A stretch of 64,000 nt of DNA, taken from positions 8,081,855-8,145,854 of the forward strand of contig JAEMBT020000006.1 in NCBI GenBank assembly GCA_018873245.2, written 5' to 3'. This document shows, one piece after another, positions 42,541-55,700 of this stretch. The first letter of the stretch is position 1; every line of letters begins with the position of its first letter. A program made the translations under genes and the position numbers. The notes beneath the pieces are model-generated. The model searched no databases. It saw nothing but the letters and a program-made list of their open reading frames with translations, and was not told where the DNA came from. The stretch is from Archegozetes longisetosus (taxonomy: Eukaryota > Arthropoda > Arachnida > Sarcoptiformes > Trhypochthoniidae).

Positions 42541-45500
42541 AAGTAAAGCAAAGACAGTATTAACTATAAAATATACTGTAGTAATAAATACTGATCTGTT
42601 TCTCATATTTTGGCAAAATAGGTATCAAATTATTAATACATCTTCTATCAATGATGAGATATATTTCTGAATAATGAAGCATGTTTTCACAAAGAATTTC
42701 TCTTTAAAATGAAATTCAATGCAATAACTGTTTATTTAAAGAGAGGATAATAATGCGTTAAGCTTTAAAAGCAATGTTATTTACATTCATTACTTTAATC
42801 TCTTAATATTGCTGAAACAGTTTGTAATTTGAAATAAATACTTATAAAAATGACTACTCATTATTTTGAATTTTTAACAAGCTCAGAAACTCATTTCAAA
42901 GATCAAGGGTTATGAGCTGGGTTTATGAGAAGCTCAAGCTTGAAGCTCATGATGGACCGATGCTCTTCATTAATCCAAAAAATAAAAACTAATTTGTCTG
43001 CTATTCAGAGCAATAGAATTAATCAAACTATTAACCTGGAAGCTGACTGACATACAAAACAATAATAATAAACACGTTTTTTAAATAATAAGAAGCAATA
43101 ATTTCTTAATGATATCTATACTATGGAAGTTTTTGATTTTTAGGAAGGTTAGTTTTGAATCACTAAAATCAGTTTTATTCTACTTTATAATGTTATGATT
43201 CAAAAATCTGTATTCCATAAAACTATTTTCATGGCTGTAAAAATTAATAATAAAAATTTCTTATTTCTTATAAGCTCATTTGCTTTATTCATTTAAGTTT
43301 AATATCTGAACAATTTGTGAGTTATTTGATGTCACGATAAAGTTCAAGGAGATAAAAGTTTTACTACTCGTGATATTTGTTAGCATTTTGTCATACAATA
43401 GCAAACTTTAAAACGTTTGCTTACATTATATATTAACAGTTGTTTGAAATAAACAAACTTTTACCTTTGTTTTACATCAATTTGTCATAATTGCAGATTA
43501 ATAATTTCTAAATTGTCTATATTCTGACTTTTACTTGAGATCAATCTTTTCCAACAAGACTGTGTTATACTTGTTCTGATGCAGTCTAAGTAACAGAAGA
43601 GAGACTATTAATAGATTGTTGAGTTGAGTCAAAAATAGTGACGCATTACTTTTTGACGAAAAGTCTTAAAAACAGCAAATTTTCAAACTGTTAAATGTGT
43701 AAAAAGAGGCTCAAAACTAATTAAGGGAAGTGCTCAAAAGGTAATGAACATTAGAATTGATGTTGAAGTGCACTATATCTGGGCCCACTCTGAAGGTAAA
43801 AGGTCATGGATACAAGTTTGACCTCTAATAGCTGTTGCCTTTGCTTAAGCTTTGAGTTTGAGCCTCACATCTGCTAAAACGTCCAAAGTTTCAATTTGAA
43901 ACACCATTTGAATTACCGAAAAAGTTTATTTGTCAATCAGAGTGAGAAAATTAATTAATGAGTTTGTGTCCTGAGGTTATGAATAACGACTCGTGACTTG
44001 GTTTAAGTTGAAGTCTCGCCGAAACAATCGTTATCGCGTAAAACAGATCGTTATTTAATTTTCTTCTACAAGTCTAAGATAAAAGCTTGTAGTAATTAGT
44101 CTTGTTTTCTAAGCTTAGTATAGAATCTACCAAAATATTAGACTCGACAAAAAATAATTTTCTTTCAACTTTCAGTTAACTTTTACTTCTGATGCTTGTA
44201 ATTTGATATTTTTTGAGACTAAAAAACGAGCTCAGTTAAAACAATAAGAATATAGGTTTTTTTGTGGATATTTTTGAGAAAGACTTAAGCAATAATAATT
44301 CGAACTGCAAAAGCTTCAAGATACTACTCGGAAACATCTCATTTCAATACATTGCTACCAAAAATAGCTGTTCTTGATAATTACAGAATTAAAAAAACAG
44401 AATAATTACAAAATCAAACTAAAATAAGCCAATCAAGTCAATCAGTTTTAAATGATCTTTGAATCAATTTCAAGCCATTCTTCATTTAGATAATTAAATT
44501 TAGAATGAGTTTAGGTTTACTCAGGCAGTGGTAATAATACCAGTCATGTGCTAAAAATCGCATATTTATGAATTGAATGATTTATTTGACTCAATTGAAG
44601 GTGATACCAAATTACAAAATGAACGTGAATTGAATTTAATGCCAAAAATATCGAATGACCTAATGATCAGTTTATGGGGCCCTATTTCAATGACAAAATA
44701 TACAATTGAAGACTTAACGATCCACGATAGCAACAAAAAAATCATTTCTATGTAAACCTCGTTGTGATGTGTATCAATTTGTTATCATATGAATTCGCTT
44801 TGATATTAAATATTCTAATGATGTAATGAATGCAAAGGATGTTATCACAACGTATTACTTCTAGTTACTATCAATGGTTATTAAGTTATTGAGCGTAAAA
44901 TTCTTTTTGAGTCATATTAGTTTATTCGATTTATGTAAAAGTAAACTTTTATAAAGTTATCTATTTTTATAGTTTTGTTTGTGAATCTCCTGCAAACGAC
45001 AAACAAAACGAAAAGGAAGGTAAATATGCATCATAAATGCATAGAAAAGTTACGAAAATACAAAATATACAGAGGAGAAAACTTATTCTCTAAAGAAAAT
45101 ATTTTGCTGTAATTTGACATAAATTTGCAAAACTCACTGTAAAGATTAGTTACGTGAGAATTTAGTTGCAAGTCAGCTATTATGGGCTATTAAAAGTTTG
45201 TCATTTTTGTTTCCAAAAGATGTATTTAAGCATTAACTAGTTAACATGAGTGAGTTAATAACTTGTACATTCATTTTTGTCATTCTATGCATCAATTGAT
45301 TTGCTACAATTTGACAAAAGTATCATCAAATGGATGTTGTCTATCGTTGTAAAGAATGCATAATTGCTTACAGCTTAAATTGGTTTCGGAAATTCTTTGC
45401 GACATAATTAGAAAAGGTCTAACATTTTAGTAGTAGTCATAACGTGTTTCTACAAAGTCTTATTTTAGACTAGAGATTGAAATGACTGCTTAAAATAAGT

Positions 45501-46979
45501 TTAGATTAATTAAAACTAATAAATTTAGTAAATTTGAAAAATCTTATTAAGAAAGATATTGATCATAGAGATTGTGGTCTCCCTATGGTTGATGGGCCAC
45601 AACTGGAGAGGGGTTATTCTCGATCATATCCTGGTTTTTTGTCAACTTCAATACTGCTTCAATCCATCAGCATTTATAAATTTAGCTAATCGGTCATCAG
45701 TTCTCAGTTCTCCTCAATGTAAAAATGTTTAATATTCCATTATTTTGATAGCCAATCATTTATTATAACTGCAACTCTTAAGTCATACCTTGATGCCAAC
45801 TTAGAAATAGAAAGTATTATTATCTTCAATCATTGTGTCATACATTTCTACTCTCATTCATTTCATTCTTTATCAGCTTTTCAGTAGTTATCAGAATTGA
45901 ATCATTTTTTTCTTCACTAAATCAATGATGAATTCGTTTGTATCTATGGAAAGGCATTTACCTTTACTTGTCTTCTAAAAAATAAGAGAAAACCTATCAA
46001 AGTAAATCTTTTTTATTTCTTAGATAACTGTCCTTTTGAACTGTTCGTTGATCTCTTACTAAATTAAATCTAATTATGAACATGTAAATCAACTAATTTG
46101 TTGGAAAAAATCGGAATCCAGACTTCTTTACAGGAAAATTAAGTGATGAAAAGTTAGTTCCGTTTTAGGTCCGTTAGTTTGGGGTGATCCGTTATAAGAA
46201 GGTTGAATTTTTAAAGTTTCTGATAGATAGTTCAAAGTTCAATATAGATAATTAATGTACTACTGTATTATTAAAATATTTTTTGGGTGAAAATATTTAA
46301 ATTTCATGCTTTCTGTAGTAATTAATGATCATCAATTAGAAAAAACAAGAGAACTTTCATAACTCATAGTTTCAAGTTTATAATAGGAACAAACTGAACA
46401 GTTTAACGATTTAGCGATTAATAAAGTTGTTTGAGTGAAACGAAAATCTTCTTTCCAGCTAATACTAGTATTTAGAAAGTTTAATATTCAAATTTGAATG
46501 GTAATTAATATATGTCTCAAGTTTAAAGTTATTTCACTATCGTTTTTGACTATCGTTTTCAGCCCTAAAGCGCATCAATTATTCCTAGAATTATATGAAT
46601 TCGATCACAATTGTTTCATAAACACATTAACATAAAAGCTATTAAGTATATTATAAGATGCAAACATATTGAGTCTGTCTGTAAGCCTTTATGTATTCAT
46701 TGAAGTGAAGTAACTGTTACGCTTGAGGGCAATATTGTCTATAATGGAGAGTAACCATTAAGTTATGCTGAAGTATTGGTTATGCCGTAAAGTTTTCGCT
46801 TTCTATACCCTATTGATAATTATTTGGAAGCAACAAAACAGCAACAACAAGGTCTTAGGCAGACCTATCAATTCAAAGCTGTCACTAGTCTGTAATGCTT
46901 AGGCAACTTTTAAAATTGGCTTTCACTAAGAGAGAATCAAAGTAGTTATTACTTTACCTCCCTATTCAACACACACAAA
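42541..46979. other. Gene-poor region
   Basis: 4.4 kb with no supported gene. A fragment at 42888-42965 (CAAGCTTGAAGCTCATG) is related to the ends of the preceding repeat. The 60-codon open stretch at 44573-44755 lacks features. The promoter of the VWC gene should lie near 46700-46979. Confidence 0.5.
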
Positions 46980-48509
46980 ATGCAAAGCTATGCCACTTCT
47001 CTTTGGCTTACCTTCTCTATTCTTATTATTGCTAATTTCATATCGTTTATTAGATCGAGTCCTCTAAACGCTAGTGTCACTAAACCTAATGGTAAACTTT
47101 AAAAGTATTTGTCATCAGTCAAAAGTCTCACAGTTTTGTTCAATTCGTTTTGTAGATCCAAAGATTTTGTACAACCATTTAATAGGGAAAAAGTCCTGCT
47201 TTTTTAGAGGCATCAACTATTTGTCTGGAGAGCGAATATTCAGAAGAAATCCGTGCCATCACTGCGTTTGTGTTAAAGGATTTGTCGAATGTTTTTGGCA
47301 GAACTGCCCGCCGCCTCCTGAAGGCTGTTCAGTACTTCCATACGAAGGAGTTTGCAATCCATCCATTTATAATTGTCGTGAGTAATAGTGTTACTTAAGT
47401 TAATAATATATTTAGAAGCTATTTGAGTAAAATTCTAGCTCATCAATGTTATTGAAATTTTCCTTATTTTTATGCATCGGTTTATTGCCCATTTTTAACA
47501 CTAAAACCTGTCTAACTTTCACACGCACGCAGACTTGTTTTCAAAAACTAATATAAAAATCCAATAGAAGATATTGCTTAATTGTTATTGATTTTTAAAA
47601 CCACTTAAGTACACGTGAAAGCTAGACAGATATTACTGTATAACTTAAATACCTCAATAAAACTAACGATCGAATTAAAGCAGCGAGCAAATCGCTCGCG
47701 CTCAGTGTGTTTCGTTTATAATTGAGCCTAATATAAAGTTAAGCAACATTTGTTATGATGATCGCTATAAACGACCATTTAAATTTAAAGGGTTTTCATT
47801 ATAGCCGTTGTAATTTATAACTTATAAAATACACAATTGGAGAACGCAAATTACAAAACGATCTCATAAATAAGTCAGACCTCAGTTCGATGCACCAGAG
47901 ATTTGAATCGTAAGATTACGGATTATTAGATATAAGAAAAATGATTATAGATTATAATTAAAGGTTTGCCGTTCTAGAGGTGTAATACAAACAAGATATT
48001 GACCTCTCCTTTGAACAATTAATTAACAACACATTAAACGATATTAGCTTTACTTAATAATCGATTGCATTCGAAACAAATGCAAAGATATTTATATTTC
48101 AAGTTTAATATCTATTATTAAATCCGTTTGAAATGCGTAACATATTAATAAATCATTGACTTGTTTAGCGATTCCCGAACGCAATCAGACGTTATACACA
48201 AAAGCGAGACGAAGACAAAAGTATGGGTCTCGAAAATCTGACGAAGGACTGGTTCAGGCGGACTGCGTTATACGAGGAATCGCTTATTTTACGGGCGAAA
48301 CAATAGGTGTTGCGTCCAATAACTGTCTCGAATGTCGATGCGCTAAGAACACGATGTATTGCACACCTCTGTGCTGTTTTCAACGCGCGAGTGTTAATGA
48401 GGACTTTGCTACTAATTATCGTAGGGATCGACAAGAAGGTCGCTCAGATCCTAATCCGCTGGCACATCTTAATGAGGAACTTGGATTACCACCTGCTGGT
48501 TCTATTTGA
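46980..48509 (+). CDS. Secreted protein with two VWC domains
   Basis: Three exons, 46980-47091, 47156-47377 and 48169-48509, join in phase to 224 residues. Exon 1 encodes a signal peptide (MQSYATSLWLTFSILIIANF) with a hydrophobic core. Exon 2 is a von Willebrand factor C domain: CFFRGINYLSGERIFRRNPC, HHCVCVKGFVEC, CPPPPEGC and VCNPSIYNC. Exon 3 opens with a basic linker (KARRRQKYGSRK, a possible furin-like cleavage region), then a second, shorter VWC module (CVIRGIAYFTGE, CLECRCAKNTMYC, CC). VWC proteins often bind BMP/TGF-beta ligands or matrix; which one applies here is unknown. Intron 1 is 64 bp and intron 2 is 791 bp. AATAAA follows at about 48620. Confidence 0.82.
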
Positions 48510-49118
48510 GCTCTTAACATTTATTTGCTTATGTAATTTTATTTATTAAGCAAAGACAAGCGCTTAATAACACTTTATCTTTGAATTAGAAATGTTTTTA
48601 GGGTTGCATACATTGTTCGTAATAAATGTGAAATTATGTGGAATTATGTACTGTAAAAGATATACTTTGAATGTATTACTAAACTATAATCCTTTTTTTC
48701 ATAATTCTTTTAATACTTACCATTGAATTCGGTTGAGAGTTATATTTTGATCCACAAATAAATCTATTTGATGGTTGACACACTGTGAAAAATTTGAATT
48801 AGTTTGTCATAAGTAGTGGTTCACACAGTAATAAGTTTTTCAACCGGATTATGATTGAACGCATCGCTGGCTATGCAAACTTGAAATCCCATTAAATTGA
48901 TAATAAAACAAATTATATTCTTATTTAATTTATAATATATTATTCATAAGTATTAACAAACTCCTAGTTCCGTAATTCGACTTAACGTAGTTTTGATAAT
49001 TGATTTAACTTTTAGCTGAGCGATCAGCTCCTATAGTTCCAAAAATTCGAGACTTCATCACTTTTCATTTTTCTCTGCATCGATTTCAAGTTGGAGTAAG
49101 TCATAATTCGTGAGAGAA

Positions 49119-49180
49119 ACGAAAGAAAGAAAGAAAGAAAGAAAGAAAGAAGAGAGAGAGAGAGAGAGAGAGAGAAAACA
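49119..49180 (+). repeat. Compound microsatellite (GAAA)n-(GA)n
   Basis: About 30 bases of GAAA repeats followed by about 25 bases of GA repeats. Confidence 0.95.
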
Positions 49181-52100
49181 TCTAGTTTACTTCATTTTTG
49201 TTAAAATGCAAATTTATCACTATAGTTAAACAATGCAAAAATTCCAATTAAACTGACTTTAATTTGCCCTAAAATTTCTGAAAGTACGCCTCTCAGACCC
49301 ACATCTTAGAATGCGATAATTGTAATTTTAGTCATTAATGTTGGTTCGGCTATTTGCACGATTTTTAGAAATTACTGAATTATATTCAATAATTAGGTTG
49401 TAATCCAACACAAAAACTTGAACCCATACTGACTGCACAAGAGGCGAATTAAGTAAACATTACCTCTCATAAATTAGAGGGTATTCTAGTATTTCGCAAA
49501 TTTTAAATGAAAACATTAATGGGTTCACCTAATTGTTATTTAAAACTCGAAAAATGTAATCGATGTTAGACTGCATTGACTCCCTTTATTGTCCAAAGTA
49601 CCATCAATTATGGTTGCGAAGTAAACCTTTTTAAATTGTAGAGTTCAATAGGAATTGAGTCAATTGAAGAGTGTAAAAATAAATTGATTTTGCCATACGA
49701 GTCGACTTCTTTGGAAATCATTTTCTAACTTTTTTCAAGTCTTAAATTATAGTCAGTGAAGATTCTGAATGGGTTTCCCTAAAACTTGGCCTATAATTAT
49801 TTAGAAGTTTTTTACATAATATCAAGTATAATAATACGTTCAAATGTAGCTTAAGGTGAATCTGAGAATGTATGCTTTATTTTGAACTAGTTATTGCATT
49901 TTAGTGGTTAAGCATTTCTAAGTTTAATGCAGCGAAACACTCGAAGGAGACTCAAAACTAGAGTTTTAGCCTTGAAAAGTTTTAATATGAAATATTTAAA
50001 ATATTGCTATAAAGTCGAAATTTAATCTTGAGCATTAGATGTTCTATGAAAGTGAAAGTCAAGCATAATGGGGCAAGAAAGTAGATTCAATGAAGTATTA
50101 CTTTTTCAATGGGAGTAAGACTACTGAGAATAACAATATTTTGCATCTTTCATATTATCTTGCTCTATTTAAAGCAATACTTCATTGAATCCACTTTTCC
50201 ACACGGATATGCTTGAATTTAGCTTTCATACAAAATCTAAGGTTCAAGATTAAATTTCGACATTTTAAAAAGTACCATAAATGAAAAATGGCTGTATCGT
50301 AATTGAAACAAGATATGATTCGTTTGAAATCCGTTTTATTTATAAATTCAGAATTCTTGAAAACTTATAAGAACATTCAATATGAAAGCTCAACAAACTT
50401 TTGTGAAGCTCTGAATATTGAAGTTTTAGTAAGCCTGGGGAAAAGTTTGTAATTGCCAGTCACTTATTTCTGTTACAGGATATTTAATCAATCAAATTAG
50501 GGCTCAAAAAATAAATATTGACTCAGAGAAAGCTTTAACTTTTCATCAATAACTGATAAAATATGACACATAAAAAATATTAACTGATGAATCGATGTTT
50601 AAATATTCAATGGAATAAATTACTTTAATTTTGGTAAAAGTGATGGTAAAACCGATTCCCTAATTTCGACCAGAGTGTAATTTTCAGTAAGCGTATTTGC
50701 ATATCATATTATTTTTCAAACAGCTTGCGGTCAAAGTCATTTTTAAACTCTGATCAATTATGTGCTAGAACAGAGAAATTCTTTCTACTGAATAAGTTTT
50801 AAATTGTTTACTATTGAATCATTTTTCAAAGTTTGAATAGAAGCAAGATCATTCGAAAAATGGCTTTTGAATTGATCTATTAATAAGTTCGTGAGTTGAG
50901 AACATCATAAAATTACTTGATGATCAAAAGAACAAAAAGTTGGTTAGATTCATAAAAATATTTTTATTAGTTTGATTTTATTATTTTTCTGAGTAATTAC
51001 TGTCAAAGTTTATGGTTTCGATTAATTTATTGTCGATACTTGATTAGTCTCTAATTATCTTAAAAAGCGCGTTAAGTAATCAAACAGGTTAAAAATACCT
51101 GATTTATATTTAGCTATTCATTATAGTATAAAGAGAATCTAAAATTTTTGAATTAATTTATGATATATTAATACATTAATCATAATTTTATGGTTATTTT
51201 ATTGACTTTCACCTTTTCAAAGCATTTCTAAAATCAAACTCTAAAATTAGATAAAGTTTTTTAAACATTCGTAAAAATATATCGATGAACACAAAGTTAA
51301 TCAGAGTTCAGATGAAAGATATCTAGATTGAAAGACCTATAAAAATGGATTAAGTTTAATGAAGATAATCGAAACATATAACTGTTGAAGCTGTGGAGCT
51401 TTTAGCGAAAACTTAACTATTACTTAAAGTTGCTCTAAACTGAATGTGTGGGAACTTTGCTGACTGGCAACACTTATGGGTCGGTTTCAAGCGATTCCTT
51501 AATTAATCTGAAAATTCATTAATCCTAATATAGTATTCTCAATGATTATCTTTCGAGTTGACGACTACTATACTTTAGCACTGCTTGTTCAAATTTAAAC
51601 TGGCAAAATTGATTAAATTATTTGAAATGCTAACGCATTTTCGGAAGCACATCCTTAAAAAGCCCAGTTTGTCAAAAAGCATTTTTGAATTTTTAAACTT
51701 AAAAAAACTAATTTATTGGGAAAATAAATAAGAAGAAGAAGAAACAGAAGAAGCACAAATGTGTGGGGATTAGCATCGATTAAATTGAGATTATTACAGA
51801 TTTTTATCTAAATTATATCATTAAAAGTAATGTTTCATGAAATACGAAATCAAATCAAACTTGAAAAACTTGATATTAATGTAAACATAATTGTGTCAAA
51901 TCATTTTCTATAACTATATTCCACAATAAAATACTGAAATATTACGGTTGAATAACATGTTTGGCGATTAGCTATTAAATTAGATACTTATACATGTAAC
52001 TTAAAATATCTCCAGTTTAAAACTCAATTAAAGTTGATATTTTTGTTTAATATTTGTTTGTTGCATATTTTGCAAGATTTCTCATTCAGGCATATATTAG

Positions 52101-52341
52101 GCTCTGATTAGAATGAACCAGAAGTTTTAATACTAACTAGAATGCGATATAATTGAGACATATTTTTGTTTCAAGTCTTTAGAATTGATGTTACCTTATT
52201 TGGTGTCTATTAATTTTTATGAACTAAATTCGTGGTCAGATTAACGTGATATACACCGGTATTTATCTTATTAGTGCAACAGAAATATAAGCTCTCTGAT
52301 AAAAAGCAGAATAATATATTTTATTAGATCTCTCAAAAAAT

Positions 52342-52381
52342 GATATATATATATATATATATATATATCGTATATATATAT
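52342..52381. repeat. (AT)n microsatellite
   Basis: A (AT)n run interrupted once by CG. Confidence 0.9.
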
Positions 52382-52701
52382 TAGAAGTTTATATATTAAT
52401 TGTTATGAAATATGATTTACAAAAGAACTATACAATTCCCGAGATGTAACTTTCTTACAAAACTGGTTATGTTCGGTAATAATTAAATTAATTATGTTTA
52501 AATATATTCAAATCAACTGACAATTTTTTTAAATTAGTTAATTATCAATTGGAAGAGTAATCCAACTTTTATCATCTTTATACTCATTATCCAATCGATC
52601 AATAAATCCATCAAATTTCTATTTGAAAGATTAAACATTTCATTCAAAAATGATGCCAAACTCGAGTTTGGGCAAAAAAATGAGATCATTTCAGCCAAAT
52701 A

Positions 52702-55700
52702 TTATATTGAAAGAGATTTCTTTTTGCCATTTCGACCATTTTTACCAGTTTTGCCAAAAACCATCCCAATCATTTTGGAGACCGTTATGCCAGAGCTTGT
52801 TTTTCGTCTGACAGCTGGCAAACTCCTCATTGAGAGCAAAGTACGTGCTTCTCGTATGAGACTTTGAAATGCGAGACTGACCCCAACAGAGCTTTCAGCA
52901 GCTGATACTTCGTAAAATTGGCACTGATATTGCAAAGACATCTCCTGTCCATCATCAACAGCAACCTTTTAGGAAAATTTTTGTTACTAATAGTTACTTA
53001 ATAAGAAATGACTTGAAAGTGATCACCAGCAGTTTTATTGATTCTTATCGTGAATAATTTAACAATAAAATATTCTGACAAAATTCAACTATCAAAACTA
53101 GCAATCCATTAGATTATATCTCTTATCAAAATACTTTTAGGCTTTTAAACTAAGAATTGCATTCAAATCAAATCTACTGGTTTGCGTGTTTGCCATAATG
53201 TCTTTCAAATCTGTTTTGCAGATTAGTGAGTCTGAAAAAGCATTTTTGATCTTTTGTTTTGAAACATGATTGATGAACCTATAATTACAAGCTGGAACTT
53301 TCTTTGGTGAAAATACAAAGAAGTTTGAGCAGAAATATACGGTCGTAAAAGATAGGAAGATTGTGTTTTGAATGGTGTTTAACTTTCTAATTGATTTATT
53401 ATAATTAGACAATAAAGACATACCTGTCTCGCATGTTCAGCTAAATCTCGTTTATTGCCCATAAGCATGACTGGATATCTTCGCGGCCCTTTTAGCACTG
53501 ATATTGTTTCGAGTAAATGACGCGCTTGAATAAAACTTTTTTTTGTCGCATACCGAATATACGATCGCAAATGCATTTCCCCAACTTATGTGATCATAAA
53601 GACACTGAGCATTCTGTTTGTGCGAAATAAAAATTTAATTATTCTTTTATACTTAGAAGAGTCCGTTGAAATTTCAAACAAAAAAACTCTTTTTAAACTT
53701 TGGGTCGAGTATTTCAACGATTTAGGAGGGTTTTAAGTCGGAAATGGCAGCTCTTTAGTTATGATAATGAATGAGTTTTAAAGTCTTCATAAATAGTGGC
53801 GAAAGTTGAACTCTACTCATACCTTACAGCTTGAAGTATCTAATATTTCAATTTCTGTCTTCAAATCATCGAAAATGACTGAATGTGTGTATAAAAAGTC
53901 TAGAGAAAATCAGATAAAAATTAATAGTCCGTCAGTTTATAAAACATGATCTGGTATTTAATGAAGAACAGTAAAGATATACAACTAAAAATTGTACTTA
54001 TACACTTGATAATAATATGTTGAAAACGACAGTTACAGTTAAACCGTTTTGCCTACGCAACAAAATATAAGCCTTCATGTCCTATGGATTGATTTAGTTG
54101 GCTTCTATTAAAAGCAACTTAGCTGGGTGTTCAAGTTAGACAGGTTTAACTGTACTTGTTTTAAGCGACTTAATTCATGATGGAGTGTGTGATTGATAGT
54201 AAATTTAGAATGGCATTGACATTGTAAAGATTTTATCAGTACATGCAATTCAACTTTAATGAGTTAAAGGGTAAATGCACCTTCACTTCACTTGACAGCA
54301 AATACTCTCACTTTAGAATCTATAACGTTTTTAATATCTGTTTTGTTCATCTATAAGTTTGTTGGCATATGCAAACTGGTCGATGAACTTATTTGTGCGC
54401 CAAAACCGGATAAATTAAACGGTACTATATTGTTAAAACTGTCTAAGTGGCTCTAGGCTGACTTCATTTTGAAATTATGCATATAAACTGATATGAAAGT
54501 GACAGAGGACTAATATTTTTACTTTCCAAATCGTGTACCATTTCAGCTGAATGCATGATTAAATCGAAGCTTTACTTGAGAAACGTGAAAAAATGTCAAA
54601 CTGACAAATCAGATTGAATTATATTAAATGCTTATGAATATCAAATGTGAACTATTTTACGAAACTAATAATTTTAAAGTTAAAAGTATGAAAAGAGTAA
54701 GCTTGATCATATGTCTGGTTTTACATTTAGTTCAAATGAAAACTACAAAAACGACATACCTTTGCTAGAGCTGTATTCACTGATATATCTTTTGGTCAAA
54801 TAGCGCACTGTAACGGCTGTAATAAAGTATGCATTACTTTAATAATCATTATAATAATAATAGTGATTTGATAAATAGCTACAAATATGGTAATACAGGA
54901 GAAAATAGTGAAATCGAGAGTAAAAGTTCAAAAAAGTTAGTGAATCGCACCCGTTTTTCATTAGCATTAATTGCAAACATGATTTAATGTTATTACTAAG
55001 AAAATTGCAGTCATATCTTTCCGATAGTCTCTTATGATTAGAGAAGATAAATAATATGCATTGTTCGCTAAATTGCAATCAAAATGTGATGGAGATCTTT
55101 CAGCAGATAACACAAGATCTTTGTCCTATTAATTGTGTTCAGATTCTTGGTTTTCGCAATCAAATTGCACTCTTTCATAGGAAGTTTGTGGGCTTTAAAC
55201 TTGAATTTCTTAAGAAAAGAAATGAAAGAAACAGAAACTGTATTCAAAATTATTAGCTCAAAATGGGTTATCAATGGAAATGAGTTTAATAATAATGCTC
55301 TGAACTGCTGCGTTTGCGGTCAATTACATGTTGAGAACTTATTCTCAAAAGCATTGAATCGGTAGAAGTGCTTTGAAATGAAGAATAAGATTTGATATTC
55401 AATATAAGTTTGAGTGGAATTCTATTTAAAAACACAATAATCATGAGGTCTCGATATGGAACAGATATGAAAAGTTTTAAAGTGTTCTCAAAGTAGATAT
55501 AATTTATATTACATAAAGATATATTGTATTTAAAACTTATTTAAAACTAATTTAAAATTCCTGTATAAGCCGAAAGACACACTCTTTCAAACGATTTAAG
55601 CCATAACTTAAGCTTATAAATGGTAATCAATAAAGTATAAGAATGTTAATAATAAAAATAAAATATTAATCCATAATTTTCATACACTTAACTAGTATTA

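Larger units (their letters stand above)
48510..52701. other. Gene-poor region
   Basis: 4.2 kb with no supported gene. Contains the two microsatellites listed below. The 3' UTR of the VWC gene occupies the first ~120 bp and that of the GTPase gene the last part. Confidence 0.5.

Noticed and set aside
53137..53421. 94-codon frame in the GTPase gene
   Set aside because: Lies in intron 4 of the same gene and starts at the splice donor; no features.
55056..55365. Several overlapping frames on both strands
   Set aside because: Within intron 1 of the GTPase gene; mutually overlapping and featureless.
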